Assembly (NCBI GenBank): GCA_032718565.1
Contig: JAVGVS010000459.1
Coordinates: 236,167 to 300,166 of the forward strand
From: Distichodus sexfasciatus
Taxonomy: Eukaryota > Chordata > Actinopteri > Characiformes > Distichodontidae
Direction: 5' to 3'
DNA: 64,000 nt
Position 1 is the first letter of the stretch, and each line of letters opens with the position of its first letter. The notes beneath the pieces were generated by a model. That model did not search any database. It saw nothing but the letters and a program-made list of their open reading frames with translations, and was not told where the DNA came from. A program made the position numbers and the translations under genes. Below, piece after piece: positions 1 to 12,900 of this stretch.

Positions 1-500
1 ATGATCCACTTCCTCTAGAGTTTCAGTTCACAGACAGATGCCCTAACATTTTCCTTTAGAATTCACTGGTATGAATCAGAATCCATTGCTCCATCAATGA
101 CGGCAAGCCGTCCTGGTTCAGCTGCACCAAAACAGGCCTAAACCATACTACCACCACCATGTTTTACAGATGAGATAAATTTCTTATGATGGAATGAAGT
201 GTTTTCCTTTCTCCAAACATAACACCTCTCATTTAAACTAAAAAAAACTCCTATTTTGGTTTCATCTGTCCACAAAACATTGTCCCCTTTGGCTTGTCCA
301 TGTGATCTTTAGCAAACTGCAGACGGGCGGCAGTGTTCTTTTTGGAGAGCAGTGGCTTTCTCCTTGCAACCCTGCCATGCAACCCACACCACTGTTGTTC
401 CATCTTCTTCTGATGGTGGACTCAAGAACATTAACATTGGCCAATGTGAGGAAGACCTTTAGTTGCTTAGAAGTTACCTTGGGATTGTGACATCGCAGAC
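1..500 (-). pseudogene. Tc1-like transposase, C-terminal portion (broken)
   Basis: Read on the minus strand this is the second half of a Tc1/mariner (IS630-superfamily) DDE transposase. Recognisable stretches are STIRRRWNNSGV, the element-typical YVWRKENTSF and VKHGGGSM, and a tail resembling ILKENVRASV. Many stops and frame changes make it non-functional. It continues on the far side of a later insertion, at 3307-3520, which supplies the N-terminus. A second copy of the same family at 30480-31557 shows the uninterrupted sequence at that junction, which proves the two pieces were once contiguous. The element runs off the left edge of the window. Confidence 0.85.
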
Positions 501-803
501 TTCAGACCATCTCAAAAAATTAGAATATTGTGAAAAAATTAAATACTTTTTGTTACTCATTTCAGAAAGTGAAACTCATATATTATATAGATTCGTTACA
601 CATAGAGTGAAATATCTCAAGTCTTTATTTCTTGTAATTTTGATGATTATGGCTTACAGATAATGAAAACCCAAAATTCAGTGTCTCAGAAATTAGAATA
701 TTGTGAAAAAGTTGCAAAGTCATGGTGTCACACCCTAATCAGCTAATTAACTCAAAACAGCATTTAACTGGTCTCTCAGTCTGGGTCAGTAGGCTAAACA
801 ATC

Positions 804-1336
804 ATGGGGAAGACTGCTGACTTGACAGATGTCCACAAGACAGTCACTGACACCCTCCACAAGGAGGGTAAGCCACAAAAGGTCATTGCTAAAGAAGCTG
901 GCTGTTCTGGAGTGCTGTATCCAAGCATATTCATAGAAAGTTGAGTGGAAGGAAAAAGTGTGGTAGGAAAAGGTGCACCAGCAACAGGGATAACCACAGG
1001 ATTGTCAAGCAAAATCCATTCAAGAATTTGGGGGGGCTTCACAAGGAGTGGACTTAGGCTGGAGTCAGCACATCAAGAGCCACTACGCACAGAACAATCC
1101 TAGACATGGGCTACAAATGTCACAAACTCGCCTGACCTGAACCCCATAGAGAATCTAGGGGTATTGTCAAGAGGAAGATGAGAGACATCAGACCCAACAA
1201 TGCAGATGACCTGAAAGTCGCTATCAAAGCAACTTGGGCTTCCATTACACCTCAGCAGTGCCACAGGCTAATCACCTCCATGCCACGCCACACTGATGCA
1301 GTAATTCATGCAAAAGGAGGCTCAACCAAGTACTGA
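804..1336 (+). pseudogene. internally deleted Tc1-like transposase of the nested element
   Basis: Starts at an ATG encoding MGKTADLTDVHKTV, followed by a helix-turn-helix-like segment (KEGKPQKVIAKEAGCS) and a basic linker. The frame then breaks. The sequence jumps from about 1105 straight to the C-terminal hallmark SPDLNPIEN, which contains the third catalytic acidic residue of DDE transposases. It ends with HAKGGSTKY and a TGA at 1334. The central catalytic region with the first two aspartates is missing, so the copy cannot be active. Confidence 0.85.
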
Positions 1337-1578
1337 GTGCATAGAAATGAACATTTCAGAAGCCTTACATTTCTGTTTAAAATATCCTTTTTTATTGATC
1401 TTATGTAATATTCTAATTTTCTGTGCACTGAATTTTAGGTTTTCATTAACTGTAAACCATAATCATCAAAATTACAAGAAATAAAGGCTTAAAATATTTC
1501 ACTCTATGTGTAATGAATCTATATAATATATGATTTTCACTTTCTGAAATGAGTGTCAAAAAATACTGAACTTTTCAC

Positions 1579-3268
1579 TAGTGTTAATTTTGTCGCCCAT
1601 TTTTTAATTTAGTCTTAGGTCAAAGTTCTTTATTAGTCTTAGTCATATTTAGTCATTCACATATCAGTTTTTGTTAGTCATGTTTTAGTCGACTAAAAGT
1701 CTCAACCAGGGTTTATGCAGGAATCACACAGTCGAATGTGGCGCAATGCCGAATCGAATGACGTAAGCAGTCTTATCCTTGCCACATGCAAAACTTTTAG
1801 CAATCTCGGAGTCAGTGAACATGTTTTCGAATAGTTCCCCCAATACCCTCATTCGAATTGTGTGAGTGATGGTTGGCTGCGGCGTTCAGGCACCAGAGAA
1901 CTTCAGCTCTGAGAGCTGACGTTGGTAACAGTAAGGTCTGTCTGCTGCAGCCGTCGTGGTGCTAGTGGCACTAGTTTGCTGCTGAGGTGGTGTGATGGCA
2001 ATGTTTGTGCTCGTAGCTGACCTTAAGTTTACATCTCTGTGTAGCATCACAGAACAACGAAATGGGGAACTGCTCCCCCCGCACGTGAATACGCTGCTGC
2101 TGACTGGTGGATTCTCTGTGCAATTTGATCGCAGTAATGCTGTTCTAGGTTAAATTTATTGTCTTCTTGCACACACTGCAGAATGCTTCCCAGTCATTCC
2201 CCATGACCGGCCTAAGCCAGTCTTTAAATGACGGGTCATCAAGCCAAGTTTTATTAAATTTACATTTCCCCATTTCCCGTTTGTGAAAAACTAGAAGCGG
2301 CAAGTGGCTACTAGCTAATATTAGAATGTCTAATATAGGACGGGCTCTGCTAATATGAAGCAGTGGGCGGATCAGGACGCTGGACTGCTGCTTGATGACT
2401 GGAGGAGCTGTCTAAAGGGCAGAACCCCTGTTTGAAAGACTAGCAGCCGCCTTAGCTAAATGTGCTGTCAATCAAAAAGGGGTTCCGCCCTTTAGACAGC
2501 TCCTCCAATCATCAAGCAGCACTCACAGAGAAGATGAGTGCAGCTGGTCTCAGAGCAGCGATTTTGGTGCATTTATCCAATAACCGTCATCTTAGAGGAA
2601 GCGGAGCTTCTCTTGAAGGCTTAGAGCAGCTGCCACTGATTGAGGTGGTAATGAAAAAATGTACTACCAAGTCAAATTGCGCTTACTACCTTTTACTACC
2701 TTTCAAGGGCCTTAATTTGGGCTGATTTCATTTACTTCCCTTTACTACCTTTTACTACCACGCGGACACCCTGCTCAACATTTTAGTCTAGTTTTAGTCA
2801 AACAAAAACTCAAGGTACTTTAGTCAAGTTTTCATTAAAACATTTTAGTCTTTTTTATTTTTTATTTCAGAGATGATTTTTGTTCATCATTCCGGTTGAA
2901 TTGTGTTCCACACCGCTAAAATATTGATTAAATGTAATAATAACCTCTGGCCCAAGTAGTTGCATGTAGTTTTGCGGCTGGAGGGGCGCAGGAACACGAC
3001 ATAGACGAACTGCTGGCACAAACACATGACAGGGGGTCTGGAGGTCTCTTGTGTAGACGAAAACGAGGAGGGAGTTTTGTTTCGTTTTTATTTCATGCAA
3101 AACATTTTAGTCTCGTTTTTATCCGTAAACAATAAGGCACATTAACACAGTCTTAGTCAGTATTTTTAGAACATTGGTGCAGTCTTGTCATCATCTCGTC
3201 TTACTCGTGGGAAAGAGGGTTGTTGAGGAACACATTTCGTCTCGTCTCGTCTGACGAAATTAACACTA
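1579..3268. mobile_element. non-autonomous hAT element (MITE-like, 1.69 kb)
   Basis: Terminal inverted repeats TAGTGTTAATTTTGTCG at the left and its near-complement ending in AACACTA at the right. They are flanked by 8-bp direct repeats, CTTTTCAC (1571-1578) and TTTTTCAC (3269-3276), which match at 7 of 8 positions. An 8-bp duplication is the hAT signature. The termini contain tandem TTTAGTC-rich motifs, as in known fish hAT MITEs. No transposase is visible. It sits inside the right terminal repeat of the Tc1-like element. Confidence 0.88.
2387..2520. repeat. long hairpin inside the hAT MITE (43-bp arms)
   Basis: The arm at 2387-2429 is near-complementary to 2478-2520, leaving a loop of about 48 bases. 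The arms carry GGAGGAGCTGTCTAAAGGGC and its reverse complement. It is well inside the element and not part of its termini. Confidence 0.85.
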
Positions 3269-3306
3269 TTTTTCACGATATTCTAATTTTTTTGAGATGG
3301 TCTGTA

Positions 3307-3520
3307 TTACACACATTGCTATTGGAGTGATCTTTGTTCGTTGACCACTCCTGGGGAGGGTGACAGTGGTCTTGAATTTCTTCCATTTGTACACAATATG
3401 TCTAACTGCGGATTGGTGGAGTCCAAACTATTTAGAGACGGATTTGTAACCTATTCCAGCCTAATGAGCCATAATAACTATTTTTCTGAGGTCCTCAGAA
3501 ATCTCCCTTTTTTGTGCCAT
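3307..3520 (-). pseudogene. Tc1-like transposase, N-terminal portion (start at 3520)
   Basis: The minus-strand ATG at 3520 opens MAQKREISEDLRKIV. A paired-like DNA-binding domain follows, with the GIGYKSVSK and SAVRHIVYKWKK helices and the TTVTLPRSGQ linker. This is typical of teleost Tc1 transposases. An in-frame stop lies in the first helix-turn-helix. The frame is interrupted at 3306 by the nested element and resumes at 500. Sequence from 3521 to about 3590 is the 5' part of the same transposon. Confidence 0.85.
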
Positions 3521-3775
3521 GGCACACCCCCAAACACGTGTTGTGAAGACCAAACTTTAAAAGATCCCTGTTCTTTAAATAAATAAGGTAAATAACACTA
3601 ACAAGGCTATTTTTGTGATCTGGCACTATATAGAAAAGAAAATTTTATAAAATGGGCACTGTGTTATTGATGGTTTGAGAAAAGCGAAAGGATCTCGAAA
3701 CACTATAAGCGTCCTCAGCTGATAACAGTCTGCACTGAGTCCAGAACTGGTTATTAGATATTGGCAATAACTTAC

Positions 3776-3919
3776 CTTGGCGTAACTAGTGGTTTTGATG
3801 AACCATTGTTTGAGGAGTTTATGTTCCACCTGGGCACCAGATCTCCATGAGCAGCCATTCTCATCGACTTGCTCATCTGCTAATACTGTCTGGTCTACTG
3901 GGTCCCAGTTCACTAGTGC
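3776..3919 (-). CDS. lars2: lars2 coding exon 6 (last in window)
   Basis: Forty-eight codons in phase 0, from ALVNWDPVDQTVLADEQV to KTTSYAK, with QWFIKTT near the junction to the editing domain. The acceptor is TTTAG and the donor GTAAGT at 3775. No further lars2 exon is visible between 3775 and 1. Confidence 0.95.
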
Positions 3920-6900
3920 CTAAAAAGTCAAATATACACAACAAGCATGTATCATAAACACTAGAAATAAAATGTGTTCATATGAACACATGGTTATAAG
4001 CTGTTGTGAACACATCTATCTGGCAGAATTTTGACAGACATGAGTACACAACATTAGACAGCTGTCTTCAGAAGCATAACAGCAGAAAATGTGTTTTACT
4101 TATGACTGTGTATATGTGTAGCTTGATAATACCAATTAAACTTAACGGTAAACCTAACCTTAATTAAAATAGCTAATATGGGGACCTCACGGGAGCATTT
4201 ACATAGACTAGATGGAGTGAAGGATTGTCCTTGCCTCTTCATACTGCAATGCATATAATATCTGAAATATTGTAAAACACATACACATTCCAAGAAAGCA
4301 ACTCTTACCTCTTTTTGATAGGCCAATCCAGCCTCATAAAGCTTGACAAACAGGTACTGGGTCCACTTGTAATAGTCAGGCAGGCAAGTAGTGACTTCCT
4401 AGAAGAATTGAATTTAAATATTCATATTTCAGACTGCATTACATACATATTACATACAAATTACATACATCTAGTCATTATCAGTATTGGGGACATTACT
4501 TAAAAAGAAGTAATTAGTTATAGTTACTAGTTACTTCTTCCAAAAAGTAACTGAGTTAGTAAGTGAGTTACAGCATTATAAAGGTAACTAGTTACCAGTG
4601 AAAGTAACTTATGCATTACATTTTTAAAAAATGTTCAAATATGTCAAAAATGTGGATCCCCCTCCCCCCTTTGATGGAAATTTAGCTGTATGTTCAATTA
4701 TTTGTAATAACACTGACTATTAAATATGTGTAATTAATGACAGACACTTAAAATAAATAAAAGTCTAAATATAAATAAAATAATACATTTTTAACAGAAA
4801 ACATTGTACAGAAATCTACACTACTCTAATATCGCAGTGGGACAATGTGAGACAAGACACCTGTCAAATTTAATATATCATTGTAGATTTGGTCATTACT
4901 ATGTATATAATAATAGAATGATAAAACACAATAGATGTTTTAGAACTTTTCATTTTTATTGCACATCAACAGGCCGCAACTGGCGATCAAATAGGTCTAA
5001 ATTAAATTGTGCTTGTACTCTACCTTAGCCAATCATCATCCCTTATGCGGTTGTCTCGCCCCTCACCAATGAAAAGAAAAAAGCTTTGCCGCTCCTGTAG
5101 CTGAGAGCTTGGTCGGATGAAAACAGCTTAATAACAGTAGCCGCATGTTATTGTCAGTAACGGTAATGGCGTTGTAACAATGGAAACAGTAATTGGGTAG
5201 ATGACCCGTTACTGAAAAATGACTTTTTTTCAGTAACGCCGTTATTTTAACGCCGTTATTCCCATCACTGGTCATTATGGGAGTCTACAGAAAGGACCTC
5301 ACAAAGGTAGTAATGGTGTGGGTGTGTGTGTGTGTGTGTGTGTGTAAGCAACGGGTGTCAAGACAGAAAGAAAGATAGAGACAGACAGACAGACAGACAT
5401 ACATATTGGAAGGTAGATATAACTTTAATAAATAGGATATAAGGTATATTAATCATATCAGGGTTCTTGCAGGTTTCAGTAAGTTAAATTTAAGACCTTT
5501 TTAAGACCTTTTAAGACCATTATGAGTAAAATTTAAGACCAACACGATGCATTACTAAAAACATTCGAATGATACCAGAAATTCTCAAAACTTTCTATTT
5601 TTATTAATTCAGTATTAAAACAGCATCAAAATATTTGAAACTCACTTACTCTACATTATCTAGTCTATTAATTATCCTATTGGAATCAACATGTTGAAAG
5701 CTGAATGCTGAATATGAATATACAATTGGCATGCTGAATATGAGTGTGAATCTGGCATGCACTAGTCTACTCGTTTTCACCCCATGCATAGGCTATATGC
5801 CGACTGAAAAATCATTAGGCTTTCATTTCCGTAGGATACAATGCTATCGCACAGATCATACGATATACTGCTCTATCTGTGTGTGAGCTGGTCAGTGCGT
5901 GAACACAGAATCAACAGCTAGCCAAACTCGTTCAAGAGCCAGAGACGCGAGCGCATTGCTCCATTATTTTCTGGCTTCAAAGTTGACAGGCGAAAAGCGA
6001 GTAAAACTGACACAAAACGTACTGTACAAAATAAACTTACAGCCTGACTCACAAGTTATGAAGATCGCTAGGTTAAACCAGCCTAATACAGTAACGTTAG
6101 CTTAGTTCTAACAAACCACTCAGCAGGCTAACTGAAAACCGCATCGTTAGCTGAACAATGCATTGCATTAACCATACAAAGATTAGCATAACACTCTAAT
6201 CGCTAACACTAATTTACGAGTGAATGAAGAAACATTGTTCACTAATATTACGTCTACAGCAAGGAAATATGTAAACTAAAGTGAGAGACAGCTCATAGAC
6301 ACTGTAAGACACTGCTGTCCAGGGCATGAGAAAAAATATAAATTAGCCTATATGGTTGCTATTCTATGGGACATTGATATGGAACCATGCTTAAACTTTG
6401 CAGCGAGCCTCATGCCTACTGCTGGGGACAGCTTGTAACCAGCTGCCAAAATTTGCATTATCGAGCCAAGTGTCGTTAAACACGCACTTACCCATCTTTA
6501 AAAACTATACTCTTGACAACAGTGCTCTTAAATTTTCCAGTTAGTTGGGCAGGAGATTGGGGGCGCGCAAACAAACGCGCGCTTGCAGCTGAAATCTATT
6601 TCAGACCTCACCCGAGGTTAACGCCCGATTCAGTCGCTCCGTGCTACATCAGTGCACTGCATAGGGTGTAATATCATCAGTTGTGTGTCCTATGTAGTGC
6701 ACTATACAAGGATGTGGAAGGCATTTGGAACTCAACCTCAACTATAAGTGAAAATCATTTTTTTTAAAGAAATTCTATTTTCTGATTGGCCGATAGCTCG
6801 CTAATTCAAGGATTAGTTCTACAGCAGTTTCAAATGTTATTTTCTGCGGACAACGCTTCTTGGGAATGAAAGGCGGCAAGAATTTTAAGACTTGGGTAAA

Positions 6901-9900
6901 TTAAATTTAAGACCTAGGATGAAAATCTGGGCGCTTTTAAGACATTTTAAGGCCTTAAATTTAACTGTCTGAATTTTAGACTTTTTAAGACCCCGCGGGA
7001 ACTGCATATGTAATGTTGTGGTGGATTGGTGTATTTTAGCCTATTTTTTATTCAGCCCCCTCCCCCACAAAAGTATGAACTTGGAGAATCTTTACACCAA
7101 TCAATTTTCCTCCACATTGGCATCACCCAACCTCCGGAGACAAACTCACACAGACCAGCACACAATACTTACCCGGTCCCAATTAAAACACAGTCCCAGG
7201 CTGTCAAACTGTTCACGCATGGACTGGATATTACTGGAGAGTAGGACAGTAAAGGAGAGAGGAAGAGATTTTTTGAGAGAATGAGTGGAACTGCAAAGTG
7301 AAGTTCATTAGTGAAACACTGAGGGACTGAGATGTGTACTGTAGATGAAAATGTTCTGATGATCACTGAGTGTGTGAGTAAGTCTGTATTATTATTCATG
7401 GTTGCCTCTGGTAGGAACTTACAGCTGGGTGATATAGTCACATTTTCTTAATGTTCAGTGTTCTCAATATTTATCTTAAAATAGAATTTAACATTGTTTA
7501 TGCTGACCAACTATGTTACACATTCACAGAGAGTTAATAAAGATGCTCATTATAGCTTAAATATTTTGTTACTATCAAGCAGTATTAAATTATGTGCATG
7601 TCTGCTTTTTGATATTCAAATTATTTATTTTGATGATGAGTGCTCTCTTTTTAATATCAGGGATGCAAACACATGTATGATCAAAAAAGGGAGAGGTACC
7701 GAGAGGTGGAAATCTTTATCCATTTGGTATTTATCTGGATATAGAATAAAATACTGACCGAACTGGAACAGTCTACGTGAAAGCCGTGAGCGCTCAAACA
7801 CACAGCACGTGTGTTTTCACAGCTGATAGGCGAGCCTGCATAATCAACATTCTAGTAGGAAGACTATCGAAGTGGGCTATCCAAAATTTCTATACCTTGC
7901 TTACCGATATCACTTTGTAGACAGTGAGGTCGCGATGTGTAGAGTTATGTGAAAAAAGTGAGAGCTGCTGAAAAGAGAGCTGTTTGCATCCCAGTTTGCA
8001 TCCCTGATCTCAACATCAGCGGTTAATACATTTACCTCCAGATTCACTGACATGCTGTGCAAGGTTTACAAGTTACAAGGTTTGCTAAAAGATGCAAAAG
8101 ACTAGGGTTGTATTGATACCAGTACCAGTATCAGACCGATACTTTGTTAAAACACTTTGTTAAAATACCACTCAATGGAATTTCACATCATCAATCTGGT
8201 CATAGTCTGTGTATGTTGTTTGTCATCCTACAGTACCTGACTTCAATGTCTACAGGGAGACAACGAGCCAGAAACTTAGGTTCAGAGATTTTGTCCACAA
8301 GCTCATGTGAAATACAGGGCAAGAAATGGTTTTTAATTATGTGCAGCCGCGTCTGCCTTTCCTACTACACTATCATGTGATTAAAACCAAAGTGAAGTCA
8401 GGCATCGTCTGACACGCCCATCACATACAGAGGGATCAGGTCTTGTCTTGACAGCAGAACTGAAAACATTGTGCATCACTAATAAGTGTCCGTGTGAAAC
8501 ACAAGCGGAGCGTGCTCTAGCGAGTGAAATGAAACGAAGCTTCGATTCTAGAAAAATTGCCTTGACCATTTTTTGTAATCGAATTATTCGAAATTCTACA
8601 CACAATACCCCATAATGACAAAGTGAAAAAAGTTTATTAGAAACTTTTGCAAATTTATTAAAAAAACAAAACAAAAATCAAACATTTACATAGGTATTGA
8701 CAGCATTTGCTCAGTACTTTGTCAAAACACCATTGTCAGCAATTACAGCCTCAAGTCTTTTTGAGTATGAAGACACAAGCTTGGCACACCTATTTTTGGG
8801 CAGTGTCCCCCATTCTTCTTTGCAGAACCTCTCAGGCTCCATCAGGTTGGATGGGGAGCGTCGGTACACAGCCATTTTCAGATCTCTCCAGAGATGTTCA
8901 ATAAGATTCAAATCTGGGCTCTGGCTGGGCCACTCAATGACATTCACAGAGTTGCTCTGAAACCACTGCTTTGTTATCTTGGCTGTGTGCTTAGGGTCGT
9001 TGTCCCTGTTGGAAGATGAACCGTCGCCCCAGTCCGAGTTCCAGAGCGCTCTGAAGCAGGTTATCATCAAGGATGTCTATGTACATTGCTGCATTCATCT
9101 TTCCCTCGACCCTGACTAGTCTCCCAGTTCCTGCTGCTGAAAAACATCCCCACAGCATTATGCTGCCACCTCCATGCTTCTCTGTAGGGATGGTATTAGC
9201 CAGGTGATGACCAGTGCCTGGTTTTCTCCAGACATAATGCTTGGCATTCAGGCCAAAGAGTTCAATCTTTGTTTCATCAGACCAGAGAATTTTATTTCTC
9301 ATGGCCTGAGAGTCTTTCAGGTGCCTTTTAGCAAACTCCAGGCAGGCTGTCATGTGCCTTTTACTGAGGAGTGGCTTCCGTCTGGCCACTCTACCATACA
9401 GCCCTGATTGGTGGAGTGCTGCAGAAATGGTTGTCCTTCTGGAAGTTTCTCCTCTCTCCACTGAGCAATGTTGGAGCTCTGTCAGAGTGACCATCGGGTT
9501 CTTGGTCACCTCCCTGACTAAGGCCTTTCTACCCCGATCGCTCAGAGTGGACGGGCGGCCAGCTCTAGGAAGAGTCCTGGTGGTTCCAAACTTCTTCCAA
9601 TTACGGATGATGGAGGCCACTGTGCTCATTGGGATCTTCAATGCTGCAGCAATTTTTCTGTAGCCTTCCCCAGATCTGTGCCCCGACACAATCCTGTCTC
9701 GGAGGTCTACAGACAATTCCTTGGACTTCATGGCTTGGTTTGTGTTCTGACATGCACTGTCAACTATGGGACCTTTTATAGAAAGGTGTGTGCCTTTCCA
9801 AATCATGACCAATCAACTCAATTTACCACAGGTGGACTGCAATCAAGTTATAGAAACTTTTGAAGGATGAGCAGTGGAAACAGGATGCACCTGAGCTCAC

Positions 9901-12900
9901 TTTTGAGGGTCATGGCAAACACTTTGAATACTTATGTAAATGTTTAATTTTAGTTTTTTATTTTTAATAAATTTGCAAAAGATTCTAATAAACTTTTTTC
10001 ACTTTGTCATTATGGGGTATTGTGTGTAGAATTTTGAGGTAAAAGATGAATTTAATCTATTTGGGAATAAGGCTGTAACATACGATAATGTGGAAAAAGT
10101 GGAGCACTGTGAATACTTTGCAGATGCACTGTATGTCCTAATTACAGGGACATTCTCCCTGGAGAAACTTGGGGTTAAGGGCCTTACTCAGGGACTTAGT
10201 GGTTGTAGTTCTTGAGGTAGAATAGAGCTGGATTTGAACCTACGACCTTTTCATCCTTAGGTGGTACTACGTTACCACCACTATCACTGTCACTTTGTGA
10301 ATGTATGGTATATAATGTAAGACCTTTTAATTATTAAATTATTATTAAATTATTAATTTTAATTATTAAAGACCAACAGTCATCAGCAATGAAGGGCTCT
10401 GTCTCATCTTGAACATTTAACTGTGTACACAAGCATGCACATGCAAGCGTGTATAGACACGCACAAATTGCAAGACATAATTGATCCAAACAATCCTACA
10501 TGAAGTTATATAAAGAACACCATAAAAAATAAGACAATATGAATGTCTTACAAACAATACCTCTTTGTCCAGGTTTCAGGGTCCAAGCCTCTTTCGATGG
10601 CAGCATTCTCAGCTGGTAGGCCAAAAGCATCCCAGCCCATAGGGTTTAAAACCTGGCAGCCAGAATACAGACAACAGAACTTGAGTCTTGAATAAATAAA
10701 TTAATGAACACAATTTTGATAAATATCTTCATGAGATATGATAACCTGTGTAAAAATGTATAGATAAAATATTTTCTTTACCATATCTTACCACAAAATG
10801 ACACCAGTGTACCAGCAAGGGGTTTATGGACCAACAAGGATCACTAATGTGAGTGGAGGACAACGGTTATCACATAATTGCTGAAAACCTTAATGCTAAC
10901 TATGACAAAAAGCTATGAGACAGCCTGCCAATGAGGCTTCATATTTGCAAACCACTCAAGAGTTTTAACTGCTGTCCACAATAAAATGCTACTACAATGG
11001 ACATACGATCAGCAGAACTGTAACATGGATCAACAGAAGACGATGACATGCTTTACTGATGAATCAGGTTTTATTTTAGATCATGTAAATGGAAAGGTAA
11101 ATGTGCACAGTTTACCTGAGAAAGAGATTCCAGCAGAGTGCATTATGTGAAAAAGCAAGCAGGGTCAGACAGTCTGATGCTAAGGGCAAGATTCTAATCG
11201 AAACCTTATGTGGATGCTACATTGGCACATTGTCCTCTCAGTGCTGAAACAATACAACACGAGGACAATGGGTGTGAAGAGTTCTATTTTTATAACGTTA
11301 GTACATATGACACAACCGGATAGAGAGAGAGAGAGAGAGAGAAGGGGTGGAGGGATTGGGCAGGTTGAGGCAGAGAGTGGAACAGATATAGCTCACGAAA
11401 AGTGAGTAAGAGAGGAAACAAGACAGTGATGCTGAAAGGTCTAAGTCTCATAGGAGAGAGGAATCAGTATCCTTGGTAACTGGCTGCACCTAATTTGTTA
11501 AGCAAAGGGCTGAATGCTATTAAGCCAAGAAAGAGGCAAAACTCCTCTGTACATGAATTATGAACCACAGGCAGATATAAAATATGTAAGCATGATCCAA
11601 GTTCAACATGACCAATTTGGTGCACATGTTGAATTTTTGCATGTTTTCTGCTCTTTGTCACAAAATCAATGGAGGCTAAACAGTGAGACGTGTTCACAGC
11701 ATGAGCAAATTAACATATGTGACCCGATCTGCCGTAATGAGTCGGAAGTCGGCGTTCTATTTATTTAGATACGGGCCGATTATGTTGACAAACATCAAAA
11801 ATATCAATTTTTCTTTTTTGGTCTTATATGAAAGAAAAGATCTTCAACATTAATCTGGTCTCCAAAAAAGAAAAATCGATATTTTTGCAATGTTTTTCAA
11901 CATAAAATCTAAATAAATAGAACGCCGACTTCTGACTCCTCAGCAGCAAGGCAAACATTAGAACAATCAAATTGGACAAGGTGCAGTCACAATAGAATGT
12001 TTCCAGATGTCCAACCAATTTCACTATTTGAGAAATTACTGAATTGGGAGAAATTCACGTGAAATTGTTACATACACTATTTTCACAAGTTAATACATTT
12101 AACTACATTTAAGCTGTGAAACTCACATGCCAAACCATGGAGTTGATTAAAGTGCACCTAATGAAATGTGACCTCTGCATTTGACCCATTGACGAGGAGC
12201 AGTGGACGTTACACTACGCCTGTTTAACTAAGTAGTGGTAAAGAAACTATATAAAACAATTGTTTGAGCAGGTTGTCACATACCGCTGTTGAATTTCGCT
12301 GCGTTTGTGAAAGTCCCAGAGTCAGCTGTTTCTATTCCCGTTTATATTTAATCTGTAAATGGGAATACAAACAAGTTTGACAAGCGACTCTTTTGGACTT
12401 TCACGAACGCGGTATCTGACAGTCTGCTTAAACACTTGCTTTATACAGTTTCTTTACCACTATTGAGTTAAACAGGCATAGTGTTATGTTTGTAAGGGTC
12501 CTGGCTGTGTTGCACGGGGCAAGAAAGATATGTGCAGCCTCGTTATAGCGCGAAAATGGCATTAAGTTTGATATTAGAAATCTCTCCTGTTCACTTTGAT
12601 TATCAGCTGCCTGGCCAGGCTCACTGCTACTGTGATATCTCCGCCAAGGTACCACCGATTTGTTTAATTTTTAGACAACTGACAGTATTCAAAGACCTGT
12701 AACAGTAGAATATACAACTCCGGGAAAAAATAAGAGACCACATCACTTTATTTTTGATTAATTGTTTTTACAATCTGGGGCTATGTGTCTGTGTAAACCA
12801 TACATGTCAATGTTCTTTTATAACTTTACCATGCTTATTTCAAAATTTCAAGCATTTTTGGAGTAAATGATCTTATCTATTATCTTATGGAGTAAATGAT

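Larger units (their letters stand above)
503..3304 (+). mobile_element. Tc1/mariner-type element with ~200 bp terminal inverted repeats, inserted in an older Tc1
   Basis: Both ends carry the same inverted terminus (CAGACCATCTCAAAAAATTA at 503, its complement ending at 3304). The inverted repeats extend about 200 bp inward. The right flank is the expected TA (3305-3306) and the left flank is TT (501-502), probably a decayed TA. The outer element reads through the site without interruption in its sister copy near 31490. Internal content is a deleted transposase relic (804-1336). The right inverted repeat was later split by an hAT MITE (1579-3268). Confidence 0.88.

Noticed and set aside
3341..3586. 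Plus-strand 81-codon frame
   Set aside because: Antisense to the Tc1 transposase start at 3520.
8697..9863. Plus-strand open frames over the Tc1 transposase (8697-8960, 9174-9407, 9352-9663)
   Set aside because: They are antisense shadows of the conserved minus-strand transposase. They have no domain and overlap catalytic motifs on the other strand.
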